A DNA stretch of 64,000 bases from Rhizobium sp. Leaf371 (GTDB taxonomy: Bacteria; Pseudomonadota; Alphaproteobacteria; Rhizobiales; Rhizobiaceae). Where the stretch lies: NCBI RefSeq assembly GCF_001424045.1, contig NZ_LMQB01000025.1, positions 26,010 through 90,009 of the forward strand. Direction: 5' to 3'. The position numbers and the translations under genes are program-made. The notes under the pieces were generated by a model that made no database searches, was not told where the DNA came from, and saw only the letters and a list, made by a program, of their open reading frames with translations. This document shows, piece after piece, positions 27,191-36,934 of the stretch (positions are counted from its first letter, which is position 1; each line of letters opens with the position of its first letter).

Positions 27191-28666
27191 TTACACGGCA
27201 GACGGGCCGTCGCAGATGGCCTCCGCCTCGATCTCGACCGCGTAGTCGCCGATCAGGTCGCCCGCCTGCACCATGGTGTTGGCGGGCAGACTTGTGCCGA
27301 ACACCCGGCCATGGGCGCGCGAAACCGGCTCCCACTGGCCGGCGTCGCGCAGATAGACGCGCGTCCGCACGACATCGTCCATCGATCCGCCGAGGGCGGT
27401 GATCGAGGCGGCGATCTTGTCGAGAATATAAGTGGCCTGCGCGCCGGCATCGCCCGGCGCGACGCAGCGGTCGGCGGCATGCGTCGCCGTCGTGCCGGAC
27501 ACGTGGATGCGGTCGCCCACACGAACCGCGCGGCTATAGCCGGCGATCGGCTCCCAGACGCTGCCGGAGGAGACGCGGCTTCGCCCCGGCCGGCCCGGCA
27601 CCGGCTCGGCGGTGTAGATCGAGGGGATGGCGCTCAGGTGATGGCTGAGATCGCCGGACGCGGTCAGAAAGGGTGGCTTGCGGTATTCGTCGCCGCAATC
27701 GCCCGGAATGGCTTGCGTGCCGGCGAAGGCCGCATCGAGCGCCGCATGATCTTCGGCATCGAGCGAAAAGCGGAAGACGTTGAGATTGTCGTCCCTGTGC
27801 TCGTTCTCCCCGAGGCGCGCGCCGATGATGGTGGCGGCGACGGCCGGGTGTTCGAGGACCCAGCGGCTGGCGACATTCGAGAGCGACACACCGTGGCGCT
27901 TCGAGATGCGCGATGCGGCGGCGAGGATACCCTGAAAGGCTTCCCAGCCACCGGCGGTGTCGATGAAGCGCTTGTATTTCGACCGGCTCCAGTCGGGGAT
28001 CGCAATCGGCTCGGGCTTTCCCAGCCACGTCTCGGAGAGAAACCCGCCGCATAGCGTGCCATAGGCAAGCAGCTTGACGCCGCGCCGTGCGCAGAGATCC
28101 GAGAGTGCCCCGGCGGCGCGCCGATCGATGAGCGAGAACGAGACTTGATTGGTGGCGATCTCGATGCCATCGGCAAGCGCCAGCGCCAGATGCCCGGCGT
28201 CGAAATTCGTCAGGCCCAGAGCACCGATCAGGCCTTCTTCCTTCAGCCGCTGCATTTCATGCAGGGCATCCAGCCAGGCCGGATGCTCGAAGGTCCACCA
28301 GTGGAACTGCAGAAGATCGACCCGCTCCAGCCCGAGCCGCGTCAGCCGTTCCTCGATGCCGCGTCGAACGACGTCCCGCGTCATCTGGCCCGGTTCGGGG
28401 CACCATTTCGTAAAGGCGACAGGGCGCGCGTCACGCGGATATCGTGACAGCAGGCGCCCGGTTATAAGCTCGGCCGAGCCGTAATGGTCGGCCATGTCGA
28501 AGGTGTCGAAGCCGTCCCGGGCATAGGCGTCCAGCGCGTCGGCACCCTTGTTCGGGTCGATCGTGGCGCCGTTCTTCTCGATATCGGCGACCTGCCAGAG
28601 GCCGCAGACGAGGCGGCTGATCTCCAGCTCGGGGGTCAGGCGAATGCGGTCAGGGCGCTCGGTCAT
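27191..28666 (-). CDS. Aldo-keto reductase fused to a RidA-family domain
   Basis: A 491-residue two-domain protein. Residues 1-about 335 are an aldo-keto reductase barrel, with the Tyr of the tetrad in ADHYGSAE, Lys in FTKW and His in LLQFHWW. Residues about 360-491 are a Rid/YjgF domain (GDRIHVSGTTATH, DDVVRTRVYLRD, ANTMVQAGDLIG). Rid proteins hydrolyse reactive imines or enamines, so the fusion suggests reduction of a carbonyl coupled to imine clearance, perhaps of an amino-acid-derived substrate. The start overlaps the end of the liv permease gene by 17 bp, placing it as the last gene of that operon. Confidence 0.88.
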   Translation of the reverse strand: MTERPDRIRLTPELEISRLVCGLWQVADIEKNGATIDPNKGADALDAYARDGFDTFDMADHYGSAELITGRLLSRYPRDARPVAFTKWCPEPGQMTRDVVRRGIEERLTRLGLERVDLLQFHWWTFEHPAWLDALHEMQRLKEEGLIGALGLTNFDAGHLALALADGIEIATNQVSFSLIDRRAAGALSDLCARRGVKLLAYGTLCGGFLSETWLGKPEPIAIPDWSRSKYKRFIDTAGGWEAFQGILAAASRISKRHGVSLSNVASRWVLEHPAVAATIIGARLGENEHRDDNLNVFRFSLDAEDHAALDAAFAGTQAIPGDCGDEYRKPPFLTASGDLSHHLSAIPSIYTAEPVPGRPGRSRVSSGSVWEPIAGYSRAVRVGDRIHVSGTTATHAADRCVAPGDAGAQATYILDKIAASITALGGSMDDVVRTRVYLRDAGQWEPVSRAHGRVFGTSLPANTMVQAGDLIGDYAVEIEAEAICDGPSAV

Positions 28667-29639
28667 CAGGAGGTCTCCCGGGCTTGCGCCCGTGTTTTCC
28701 GCGGGGGCCGAGCGCGCTGCGCTCGCCCACGATGCCGCGGGGCCGAAGAAGAAGGATGGCGCAGAGGCCGACGCCGATCGCGACGATCTGAAGCGCTGCG
28801 GCGCGGGCCTGCTGCTCCGGCGGTACGAAAGCGGAAACGGCCGCCGCCGAGAGCGCCCAGAGCCCCCAAACGAGGATCGCGCCGAGAATGGCGCCGCGAT
28901 TGTTGCCGGAGCCGCCGACGATGAGCATGGCCCAGACCTGAAAGGTCAGGATCGGGAGATAATTGTCCGGCGCGATGAAGCCGATGAAATGACCTTGCGC
29001 CGCCCCGGCTAGACCCATTATGGCACCGCCGATGGTGAAGGCCTGCAGACGAAAGCGGATCGGCCGTTTTCCGAGCGCCTGCGCTGCCGTCTCATCCTCG
29101 CGGATCGCCCGCAGCACGCGGCCCCACGGGCTTTTTGCCAGATGCTCCAGCGCGAGATAGAGACCCGCCACGAGACCGGCCATCAAGGCGAGATTGGCAA
29201 GCCCGAAGGCGAGAGCGTCGCCGGCGAGATGCGAAAAGGGGCGGGGAATGAAGCCGATGCCGAAGGCGCCGCCGGTCAGGCCCTGCAGGTTCAAAACGCA
29301 GAGCTGCACGCAGACCGCCACGCCGAAGGTCGCGATCGCCAGATAATCCGATCGGAGCCGGATGGTCAGCGCGCCGACGAGCCAGGCGGCGAGACCGGCG
29401 GCCGCGGCTCCCCCCAGCCAGCCGATCAGAATAGGCATGTCGAAACCGCCGAACCTGTCGGGCGTCGGCGGTGTCGTCAGCAGCGCGGAGACATAGGCGC
29501 CGATTGCCACGAACGCCGCGATCCCGACATTGAACAGCCCCGTCTGCCCCCATTGCAGGTTGAGCCCGAGACACATGACGGCATAGGTCAGCGCCATCGT
29601 GAGGAAGAAGGCGGCATAGGCGATGAGATCGAGGCTCAT
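28650..29639 (-). CDS. livM: Branched-chain amino acid-type ABC permease (LivM)
   Basis: A 329-residue inner-membrane permease with about nine helices. The family loop LRAIREDETAAQALGKRPIR, where the ATPase docks, and MLIVGGSGNNRGAILGA are clear. It has a charged C-terminal tail (GPRGKHGRKPGRPPDDRAP). The ATG overlaps the stop of the LivH gene by four bases. No periplasmic binding protein is encoded in this operon, so the substrate (a hydrophobic amino acid, amide or related compound) is undefined. Confidence 0.92.
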   Translation of the reverse strand: MSLDLIAYAAFFLTMALTYAVMCLGLNLQWGQTGLFNVGIAAFVAIGAYVSALLTTPPTPDRFGGFDMPILIGWLGGAAAAGLAAWLVGALTIRLRSDYLAIATFGVAVCVQLCVLNLQGLTGGAFGIGFIPRPFSHLAGDALAFGLANLALMAGLVAGLYLALEHLAKSPWGRVLRAIREDETAAQALGKRPIRFRLQAFTIGGAIMGLAGAAQGHFIGFIAPDNYLPILTFQVWAMLIVGGSGNNRGAILGAILVWGLWALSAAAVSAFVPPEQQARAAALQIVAIGVGLCAILLLRPRGIVGERSALGPRGKHGRKPGRPPDDRAP

Positions 29640-30547
29640 GCGGATCTCCCGAAGAGACCGCGCGGCCGAAACAGAAGCACCGCGACCAGGATGAGGAAGG
29701 AGACCGCCGCCCGCCATTCCGCCCCGACGAGCTGCACGGCTGCCGCCTCCGACAGGCCGACGATGAGGCCGGCGAGCATGGCGCCGGGGACGCTGCCGAT
29801 CCCGCCGAGGATGGCGGCGGCAAACAGCGGCAGCAGAAGGTCGTGGCCGAGATAGGGACGGACCTGCACCAGCAATCCGGTCATGATGCCGGCAAGGCAG
29901 GCAAGGCCGGCGCCCAGCATCCAGACCACGCGGATGACGCGACGGACATCGACGCCCGCAATTCCCGCCAGCGCGGGGTTCTCGCTGACCGCCCGCATGG
30001 AGCGGCCGACATCCGTGCGCGTCATCAGGAGGTGCACGGCGAGGACGGCGAGGAGGGAGACGCCGAGCGACAGCAACTGATCCGGCGTTGCCCGCATACC
30101 GCCGCCGAGCGGCATGGCGATCTGCAGCGCCTTGGTGAAATAGGCGGGCTTCGAGGTGAACAGGAATTCGAGCAGGCTGCGCAGCGCCAGCGATGCGCCG
30201 AAACTCGCCATGACCAGAATGATGACGGCACTGCCGCGCGCGCGCAGACGCCCGAAGAGAACGGCATCCACCGCAAGCGCCAGAACGCCGGTGAGGAGAA
30301 TGGCGAGGAGGGCGGCGAGGGGAAGCGACCAGCCGAAGGAGAAGGGACCGATCGGCCGCGTCAGCGAGGTCGACAGCAGGCCGAGGCCGCCGCTGACCGC
30401 AAGCGCGATATAGGCACCCCAGGAAAGAAGCTCGCCATGGCCGAAATTGGCGAAGCGCAGAATGGAATAGGTCAGCGTGACGCCGATGGCGCCGAGGCCG
30501 ATCATTGCGCCCGCGATGAGCCCGTCCATGAGGAATTGCGGGTTCAC
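29636..30547 (-). CDS. livH: Branched-chain amino acid-type ABC permease (LivH)
   Basis: A 303-residue permease with multiple membrane helices. LivH hallmarks are TYSILRFANFGHGELLSWGAY near the N-terminus, SMRAVSENPALAGIAGVD (ATPase-docking loop) and AAAILGGIGSVPGAMLAGL. It pairs with the adjacent LivM as a heterodimer. The start overlaps the LivF stop by four bases. Confidence 0.93.
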   Translation of the reverse strand: MNPQFLMDGLIAGAMIGLGAIGVTLTYSILRFANFGHGELLSWGAYIALAVSGGLGLLSTSLTRPIGPFSFGWSLPLAALLAILLTGVLALAVDAVLFGRLRARGSAVIILVMASFGASLALRSLLEFLFTSKPAYFTKALQIAMPLGGGMRATPDQLLSLGVSLLAVLAVHLLMTRTDVGRSMRAVSENPALAGIAGVDVRRVIRVVWMLGAGLACLAGIMTGLLVQVRPYLGHDLLLPLFAAAILGGIGSVPGAMLAGLIVGLSEAAAVQLVGAEWRAAVSFLILVAVLLFRPRGLFGRSA

Positions 30548-31284
30548 GATGCGGCGACCTCCGCGGAATGCGAGGCGCCGAGGTAGAGGCGGGCCAGCAG
30601 CGGGTCGCCGAACAGGCCGTCGGCCTGTCCTTCATGCGCGATACGGCCTTCGACCAGCACGACCGCGCGACGGGCGATCGCCAGAGCCGCTTTCACATTC
30701 TGCTCGACCAGCACGATGGTGACGCCGTCCGCATTGATCTCCTGGAGCATGGCAAAGACTTCCCCGACGATCTTCGGCGACAGGCCCGCCGAGGGCTCGT
30801 CGAGGATGAGAACCGTGGGATCGACGATGAGGGCGCGTGCGACCGCGAGCATCTGGCGCTGTCCGCCGGAGAGCGCGCCGGCCAGCCGCGAAGGCTGGCG
30901 CGCGAGATCCGGAAAGCGCCGATAGAGACCAGCGATCCGGCCCGCGCGATCCGGTTTCGGAAGGATCGCTGCGGCGAGTTGCAGGTTCTCGTGAATGGAG
31001 AGGGTCGCGAAGATGTTTTCGGTCTGGGGCACGAAGGCGAGGCCGCGGGCAATCTTGCGATGGGAGGGGACGCTGGTGATGTCCTCTCCGCCCAGCAGAA
31101 CGGCACCGGCGTGGATCGGCACGACGCCGGCGATGGCCTTCACGAGGGTCGATTTCCCCGCGCCGTTCGGGCCGAGCAGAACGAGAAGATCGCCCGGGGG
31201 AACGACGAGGTCCACGCCGCGAACGATCGGTAGGTCGGGCTCGTAGCCGGCGACGAGCGCACGGATATCCAGCGCCGCGCTCAT
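30544..31284 (-). CDS. livF: Branched-chain amino acid-type ABC ATPase (LivF)
   Basis: A 246-residue ATPase: Walker A GPNGAGKST, Q-loop FVPQTENIF, signature LSGGQRQ and Walker B VLILDEPSAG with the LivF-type continuation GLSPKIV. VEQN replaces the H-loop context as usual in LivF. It is coupled by four-base overlaps to both neighbours. Confidence 0.94.
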   Translation of the reverse strand: MSAALDIRALVAGYEPDLPIVRGVDLVVPPGDLLVLLGPNGAGKSTLVKAIAGVVPIHAGAVLLGGEDITSVPSHRKIARGLAFVPQTENIFATLSIHENLQLAAAILPKPDRAGRIAGLYRRFPDLARQPSRLAGALSGGQRQMLAVARALIVDPTVLILDEPSAGLSPKIVGEVFAMLQEINADGVTIVLVEQNVKAALAIARRAVVLVEGRIAHEGQADGLFGDPLLARLYLGASHSAEVAAS

Positions 31285-32072
31285 GCCATCGCTCCGAGAT
31301 AGGCCTCGATGACGGCGGGATTGCGCGCGACCTCGGCCGGCGTGCCCTCCGCGAGCGGCCTGCCGAGCGCCATGGCGACGATCCGCGAACAGAGACGCGA
31401 GACCATGTCCATATTGTGCTCGATCAGGAGAATGGAGGTGCCCTCGGCATTCAGCTGCATTACGCGCTCGATGATGGTTTCCAGCAGCGCAGGATTGACC
31501 CCTGCCGCCGGCTCGTCGAGCAGGATCGCGCTCGGATCGGCCATCAGGATGCGTGCCAGTTCGAGGAGCTTGCGCTGCCCGCCGGAGAGAACGCGCGCCG
31601 GCTGGTGCTCGAGATCCGACAGGGTGACGAAGGCAAGCAGCGCGCGGGCCTTCTCCACCGCCGTCTTTTCCTGGCGGCGGACATGGGCCGGGCGTAGGAA
31701 ATTTGCGAACAGGCTTTCGCCGTCCTGACGTTGCGCGCCGGCAAGCACGTTTTCCAGCACGGTCATTTCGAGGAACGGCCTCGGTATCTGAAAGGTGCGG
31801 CCGATGCCGAGACCGATCCGCTGCTCCGGCCGATCCTGCGAGGCATCCCGCCCGCCGATCCGGATCTCGCCCGATGTCGGCTTCAGTGTTCCCGCGATGA
31901 GATTGAAGAGCGTCGTCTTGCCTGCTCCGTTCGGGCCGATCAGCCCCACCATCTCGCCACGCCCGAGACGCAGCGACATGCCATCGACCGCCGTCATTCC
32001 CTCGAACCGCTTGACGAGATCACGGGCGTCGATGACGAGGGTATCGGATGTCGCGGTGGTCTGGATCGGCAA
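31281..32072 (-). CDS. livG: Branched-chain amino acid-type ABC ATPase (LivG)
   Basis: A 263-residue ATPase with Walker A GPNGAGKTT, signature LSGGQRK, Walker B ILLDEPAAGVNP and LIEHNMD, all typical of LivG. It is the first gene of the operon livG-livF-livH-livM-AKR/RidA. The upstream 242 bp must contain the promoter; no motif there was convincing. Confidence 0.94.
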   Translation of the reverse strand: MPIQTTATSDTLVIDARDLVKRFEGMTAVDGMSLRLGRGEMVGLIGPNGAGKTTLFNLIAGTLKPTSGEIRIGGRDASQDRPEQRIGLGIGRTFQIPRPFLEMTVLENVLAGAQRQDGESLFANFLRPAHVRRQEKTAVEKARALLAFVTLSDLEHQPARVLSGGQRKLLELARILMADPSAILLDEPAAGVNPALLETIIERVMQLNAEGTSILLIEHNMDMVSRLCSRIVAMALGRPLAEGTPAEVARNPAVIEAYLGAMA

Positions 32073-32314
32073 GCGAGGTGCCCCAAAGGCTGCAGGAAAA
32101 TCAGTGGCTTATGTGGTGCGGGCAGTCTCCGGCGACCGAAATCGTGTTTCCACACGGCAGCTCGCCTCAACATGCTGATAACACTTAAAGATTTGCACAG
32201 CTAGGCCGCCATGCCCCCGGGCTTCCCAAGGGGGGCTTTCGTGACGGGGTGTTGCAGACTTTCGACAGTCGCGACATCGAGGTGCGGCATCGAGACCGCC
32301 GGGGCCAAGGGCCC

Positions 32315-33274
32315 TTATCTCTGTCGAACGGCCTTGCGATCGTCGGCCGGTTCGACACGGGTTGCAAACCAGTTGGCCAGAAGCGCACCGGAGATGTTGT
32401 GCCAGACGCTGAAGATCGCGCTGGGCACGGCGGCAAGCGGCGAGAAATAGGCCGTGGCGAGTGCCGCGCCGAGACCGGAGTTCTGCATGCCGACTTCGAT
32501 GGCGATGGCCTTGCGCTTGGCAAGCGAGAGGCCGGATGCCTTCGCCGCGAAGAAGCCGAGGAGGTAACCGAGACCATTGTGCAGAACGACCACGGCGAAG
32601 ATCATCAGGCCGGACTGCGCGATGGCCGCCTTCGAGCCACCGACGACGGCGGAGACGATGAGGACGATGCCGACGACGCTCACGAGCGGCAGGGCGGGCA
32701 CGGCTGCCTTGACGACGCTGGGGAGTAGCTTCTGCAGCAGCGCCCCGAGCGCCAGCGGAACCAGAACGACCTTGATGATGCTGAGGAACATCGCCCAGCC
32801 ATCGACCGGAAGAAATTGGCTCGCAAACATCCAGACCAGGAACGGGGTGATGATGGGTGCGGCGAGCGTCGTGACCGACGTGCAGGCGACCGACAGGGCG
32901 ACATCGCCCTTCGACAGAAAGGTCATCACGTTGGACGACGTGCCGCCGGGGCAGCAGCCGACGAGAATGACGCCAGCCGCGACCTCCGGCGGCATGGGGA
33001 TGATCCATGTCAGGAAGACGGCCAGCAGCGGCATGATCAAGAATTGGCCGACGACGCCGATGGTCACGTCGAACGGTCGCCGCAGAACCTCGCGAAAGTC
33101 ATCGACCGACAGGGTCAGGCCCATGCCGAACATGATGATCGACAGAAGCGTAACGATCCAGGGGCCGATCTGCTTGAACGTATCCGGAAAGAAGAAACCC
33201 AGGACCGCAAAGAGGATGACCCAGACCGCAAATGTCTTGCCGACGAAGGTCGAGATGGTTGCCAGGCGGTTCAT
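32315..33274 (-). CDS. BASS-family (bile acid:sodium symporter) transporter
   Basis: A 319-residue membrane protein of the SBF/YocS type with about nine or ten helices. VGCCPGGTSSNVMTFLSKGDVALSV is the conserved crossing region that binds sodium and substrate, and EVGMQNSGLGAALA is the second signature. Bacterial members carry organic acids such as pantoate, pyruvate or sulphonates; bile acids are unlikely here. ATG at 33274 is preferred (GGAG upstream); the longer reading adds a charged 35-residue leader. It is divergent from the choline transporter gene. Confidence 0.9.
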   Translation of the reverse strand: MNRLATISTFVGKTFAVWVILFAVLGFFFPDTFKQIGPWIVTLLSIIMFGMGLTLSVDDFREVLRRPFDVTIGVVGQFLIMPLLAVFLTWIIPMPPEVAAGVILVGCCPGGTSSNVMTFLSKGDVALSVACTSVTTLAAPIITPFLVWMFASQFLPVDGWAMFLSIIKVVLVPLALGALLQKLLPSVVKAAVPALPLVSVVGIVLIVSAVVGGSKAAIAQSGLMIFAVVVLHNGLGYLLGFFAAKASGLSLAKRKAIAIEVGMQNSGLGAALATAYFSPLAAVPSAIFSVWHNISGALLANWFATRVEPADDRKAVRQR

Positions 33275-33419
33275 AAGCGCACTCCGGATGCCGTTTTGTC
33301 GTGGTGTAAACCGTGCGATCTGCCTGTCAAGGGCAGCGCTTCTGCAATCCAGGGCTTTCCGCTTTTGCATATTGTTCAACGATTTGTTAGGGAACCGCTT
33401 ACGCAGCTAAAGGAAGCCG

Positions 33420-35411
33420 ATGTTCAAGTTCACTATCAATCCGCCCGTCTTCTTCGGATCGGTCGCCATCATCCTGACGTTCGTGGCGGTCGGAGCCCTC
33501 GTCCCTGCACAGGCCGAGGCACTCTTCGGCGCGCTTCAGAGCTGGATTTTGACATCCTTCGGCTGGCTCTATCTGCTGGCGGTCGGCATCTTCCTGTTCG
33601 GTATCCTCATTCTTGCCTTCGGACGGTACGGCGACCTGAAGCTCGGACCCGACGACAGCCAGCCGGAGTTTCGCTATCTCTCCTGGATCGCCATGCTCTT
33701 TGCCGCCGGCATGGGCATCGGCCTCATGTATTTCGCCGTTGGCGAACCGATGACACACTTTGCGGCCCCGCCGACGGCCGACCCGCTGTCGATTGCCGCC
33801 AAGCGGGAAGCCATGAGCGTCACCTTCTTTCACTGGGGCATCCACGCCTGGGCGATCTATTCGGTGGTCGGTCTGTCGCTCGCCTATTTCGGGTATCGCT
33901 ACAACCTGCCGCTGACCATTCGCTCGGGTCTCTATCCGCTCCTGAAGGAGCGCATCAACGGCCCGATCGGGCATATGGTGGATATCTTCGCCATCTGCGG
34001 CACGCTCTTCGGCATCGCCACATCCCTCGGCTTCGGCGTTCTTCAGATCAATGCCGGGCTGAACTTTCTGCTTGGCGTGCCCGTCTCCTCGGTCGTGCAG
34101 GCGGTTCTGATCGTCGTCATCTCGGCGGTCGCCACCCTGTCCGTCGTCAGCGGCCTGGACAAGGGCGTGCGCATCTTGAGCGAGTTGAACCTGATCGTCG
34201 CCGTTGCGCTGATGGTTTTCGTGCTGGTCATGGGCCCCACCGCACAGCTGATGCGAGACTTCGTGCAGAATATCGGCCTCTATCTCGACACGTTTCTGCT
34301 GCGCACCTTCAACATCTATGCCTATGAGCCGACCCCGTGGATCGACTCCTGGACGCTGTTCTATTGGGCCTGGTGGATTTCCTGGTCGCCCTTCGTGGGC
34401 ATGTTCATCGCGCGTATTTCGCGTGGGCGAACCGTACGCGAGTTCGTGATCGCGGTGCTCTTCGTGCCGAGCATCTTCACCTTTCTCTGGATGACCGTCT
34501 TCGGCAATACGGCGATCGATATCGATCAGGGGATCGCCGTCGGTGCGCTCGGGCGGGCCATTTCGGACGACATCTCCGTCGGGCTCTTCCAGTTCTTCCA
34601 ATATCTGCCGTTTCCGGCGATCACCTCGACGCTCGCCGTGGCTTTGGTCGCCATCTTCTTCGTCACATCGGCCGATTCCGGCTCGCTCGTCATCGACACG
34701 ATCGCGGCCGGCGGAGAAACCAATACCGGAACGGCGCAACGCATCTTCTGGTGCGCGCTGGAGGGTTTCGTGGCGATCGTCCTGCTGCTGACGGGTGGGC
34801 TCACGGCGCTGCAATCGGCAACGATCGCATCGGCCTTGCCCTTCGTGTTCGTCATGATGGCGCTGCTGTTCGGCCTGTTCAAAGGCATGCGGGCCGACAT
34901 GGCGCAGCAATCGGCCCTTGCCGGGCCGCTGGTCGCGCATCCCGCCGCCGGCATCACCTGGCAACGCCGGCTGGCACTGGCGCTGAATGCGCCGAGCGCG
35001 ACCGACGTTTCCACGTTCGTCGACGGCGTGGTGCAGCCGGCGCTTGCAGCCGTTGCGGCGGAACTCAAGCGTGGCGACCGTGAGGCCACGGTGCAGCGGA
35101 GCGAGGAGGATGCCGGGACCGGCGGCGTGGTGGTGAGCCTGTCTGTTCCGGCCGCGCGCGTCCGCGACTTCGTCTATGCTGTTGCGCCCGCGGCCCAGAA
35201 ACTGCCGGCCTATACCGCATTCGACGCGACGAAGATGGAGCTTCGGCATGAAGCGCGCACCTCGTTTTCGGATGGCAGCCGAGGGTACGACATCATGGGC
35301 ATGAACAAGGAGCAGATCATCACGGACGTGCTCGCCCAGTTCGAGCGCTATCTCGCGCTGACGGCCTCGACCGAAACCGTGCTGATGACGAACGCGCCGG
35401 AGCATCTCTAA
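33420..35411 (+). CDS. betT: BCCT-family choline/betaine transporter BetT
   Basis: A 663-residue proton- or sodium-driven transporter with 12 helices. The glycine motif [14 protein letters not shown] and the aromatic choline-binding helix ([20 protein letters not shown]) are intact. The C-terminal hydrophilic tail of about 140 residues is long, as in E. coli BetT, where the tail senses osmotic stress. AAGGAAG precedes the ATG. No betIBA genes are nearby. The expected role is choline uptake for glycine betaine synthesis or catabolism. Confidence 0.93.
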   Translation: MFKFTINPPVFFGSVAIILTFVAVGALVPAQAEALFGALQSWILTSFGWLYLLAVGIFLFGILILAFGRYGDLKLGPDDSQPEFRYLSWIAMLFAAGMGIGLMYFAVGEPMTHFAAPPTADPLSIAAKREAMSVTFFHWGIHAWAIYSVVGLSLAYFGYRYNLPLTIRSGLYPLLKERINGPIGHMVDIFAICGTLFGIATSLGFGVLQINAGLNFLLGVPVSSVVQAVLIVVISAVATLSVVSGLDKGVRILSELNLIVAVALMVFVLVMGPTAQLMRDFVQNIGLYLDTFLLRTFNIYAYEPTPWIDSWTLFYWAWWISWSPFVGMFIARISRGRTVREFVIAVLFVPSIFTFLWMTVFGNTAIDIDQGIAVGALGRAISDDISVGLFQFFQYLPFPAITSTLAVALVAIFFVTSADSGSLVIDTIAAGGETNTGTAQRIFWCALEGFVAIVLLLTGGLTALQSATIASALPFVFVMMALLFGLFKGMRADMAQQSALAGPLVAHPAAGITWQRRLALALNAPSATDVSTFVDGVVQPALAAVAAELKRGDREATVQRSEEDAGTGGVVVSLSVPAARVRDFVYAVAPAAQKLPAYTAFDATKMELRHEARTSFSDGSRGYDIMGMNKEQIITDVLAQFERYLALTASTETVLMTNAPEHL

Positions 35412-35449
35412 CGCTACTCGGCGATCGCTCCGGGCTCCGCGCCTCTCGC

Positions 35450-36847
35450 CTAAAATTGCGCCTTGAGCTGAGCGCCGACGTTCCATTCGGGATCGTCATA
35501 CTGGCGGAAGGTCGCGCCGACCGAGGTGTCCAGGTGCCAGACCTCGTCGAGGCGGACGCCGATCCGGGCTCCGGCGGAGGCGAAGGTCTGGTCGCGCGCC
35601 CGGCCGGACACGTCTCCGACCCAATCGACCGATGCCCGGACGGCCTTGTCATCGGCGAAGATGCGGCCGACGGCGCCGGACAGAGTGTAGTCCAGCCGGC
35701 CCTCGGTCTGGTGGCTCCAGGCGACTTCGGCGCTGACGATGTTCTCGCTCGACGTGCCCCCGTGGACTTTGGCTGCGAAGAGGTTTCGATCCGTTGCCGT
35801 CTCGCCGTACCCGTCGAGATCGAGCCAGGCTTTGGTGAAGCGGGCCGAGAGCACGATTTCGTTCGCCTGGTCGGGCGCAAACACCGCACCGATGCGTCCG
35901 TAGGAGCTGAGAAGCGACCCATCGACCGTGCCGACGGCGGAAACGACGGTGCTGGTATCGAGGTAGCGGCGCGACAGGGTCGCGCTCACATTGGGAGAGC
36001 CCCAGGCGCCGACTTCGCCGAAGCCGCGCCATGTTGCCTGCGGCGTCGTGTAGCGGACAGCGCCGGCGAGCAGCGCCAGCGTGTCGACCGAGACATGATC
36101 GTCGTCAGGGTTGACGATCGCGGCGCCGCCGAGAAGGCTGATGCCGCTGCCGGCTTCCCACCGGCCCTTGAACCCCGCCGCCGCGCTGGAGGATCCGAAG
36201 AGGCTGATCGAACTGCCCGCATCGAAGCGTTCGCCTTCGCCGAGGAGGCCTTGCGCCGTGCCCATGAGGTCAGCGGCGATTGCCTGCCTCTGGCGCGCAA
36301 GCTGGTCCATCGAGCCGGTCACGGATGACAGCGTGGTGAAGCCGAGGCGCGTGATGTCGATGGTGTCGACGAGAAGGGTCGCGTCGGGTGCGACGGGATC
36401 GATCGGTGCCGTCGTCTCGACGACGACCGTCAGGCCGAGCGTGTCCGATCCCGATGTGCCGACCTTTCCGCCCGTGGCGACATCGTCCTGCAGCGGACCT
36501 GTAACCTGATATTTCAGGACCTGCCGGCCGTCCTGCAGGGTGACGATCTGTGCCGCCTGGCCGTCTTCCGCCGAGACAAAGCCGCGATAATCGACGCCAA
36601 AGACGCTGAAGCCATCGGGTCGGGTGACGGGGACGCTCAACTGGCAGGTGCTCGTCGCACGCGATGTGCCGGGTCCGCCGCCTGCGGTGGCCGAGAAATC
36701 GTCGAAGAGCACGCTGGTCGCATTGCCGTCAGGCGAGGTGACGCTCGAGAACGTGCCGTCGGCACATCCGTCGGCCGCCGTGGCGTTTCCCGACAGCGCA
36801 GCGGCGATGCCTGCGAAACAGAGGACGAACGACGTGCTGTTGCGCAT
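35450..36847 (-). CDS. DUF4360-like domain fused to an outer-membrane beta-barrel
   Basis: A 465-residue secreted protein with a signal peptide (SFVLCFAGIAAALSGNATA). Residues about 25-120 align with the DUF4360 protein encoded just upstream: SPDGNATSVLFDDF against SPDGKALSLLFDNY, TCQLSVPV against TCNVAIPV, and VDYRGF against IDYRGF. The rest (about 190-465) alternates polar and hydrophobic residues, with strands ending in Phe (final AQLKAQF), like an autotransporter-type or porin-like barrel. Such a barrel would anchor the small N-terminal domain at the outer membrane. The domain pairing looks unusual. The barrel assignment is by pattern only. Confidence 0.7.
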   Translation of the reverse strand: MRNSTSFVLCFAGIAAALSGNATAADGCADGTFSSVTSPDGNATSVLFDDFSATAGGGPGTSRATSTCQLSVPVTRPDGFSVFGVDYRGFVSAEDGQAAQIVTLQDGRQVLKYQVTGPLQDDVATGGKVGTSGSDTLGLTVVVETTAPIDPVAPDATLLVDTIDITRLGFTTLSSVTGSMDQLARQRQAIAADLMGTAQGLLGEGERFDAGSSISLFGSSSAAAGFKGRWEAGSGISLLGGAAIVNPDDDHVSVDTLALLAGAVRYTTPQATWRGFGEVGAWGSPNVSATLSRRYLDTSTVVSAVGTVDGSLLSSYGRIGAVFAPDQANEIVLSARFTKAWLDLDGYGETATDRNLFAAKVHGGTSSENIVSAEVAWSHQTEGRLDYTLSGAVGRIFADDKAVRASVDWVGDVSGRARDQTFASAGARIGVRLDEVWHLDTSVGATFRQYDDPEWNVGAQLKAQF

Positions 36848-36934
36848 GAGCGGAGCTTTCGATGATGGCAGGCAAGGCGGATGCGTCGAGAAACGGGGCG
36901 GAGGGCGTGTTCGCGCCGACCGCCCCGGAGGTTG

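Noticed and set aside
28650-30635. 661-codon frame spanning livM and livH
   Set aside because: Only its C-terminal 329 residues are LivM. The N-terminal part is an arginine-rich shadow of LivH.
33399-35486. 695-codon minus-strand open frame opposite betT
   Set aside because: It is arginine/glutamate/histidine-rich with no domain. It mirrors the high-GC codon bias of betT, which has clear transporter motifs.
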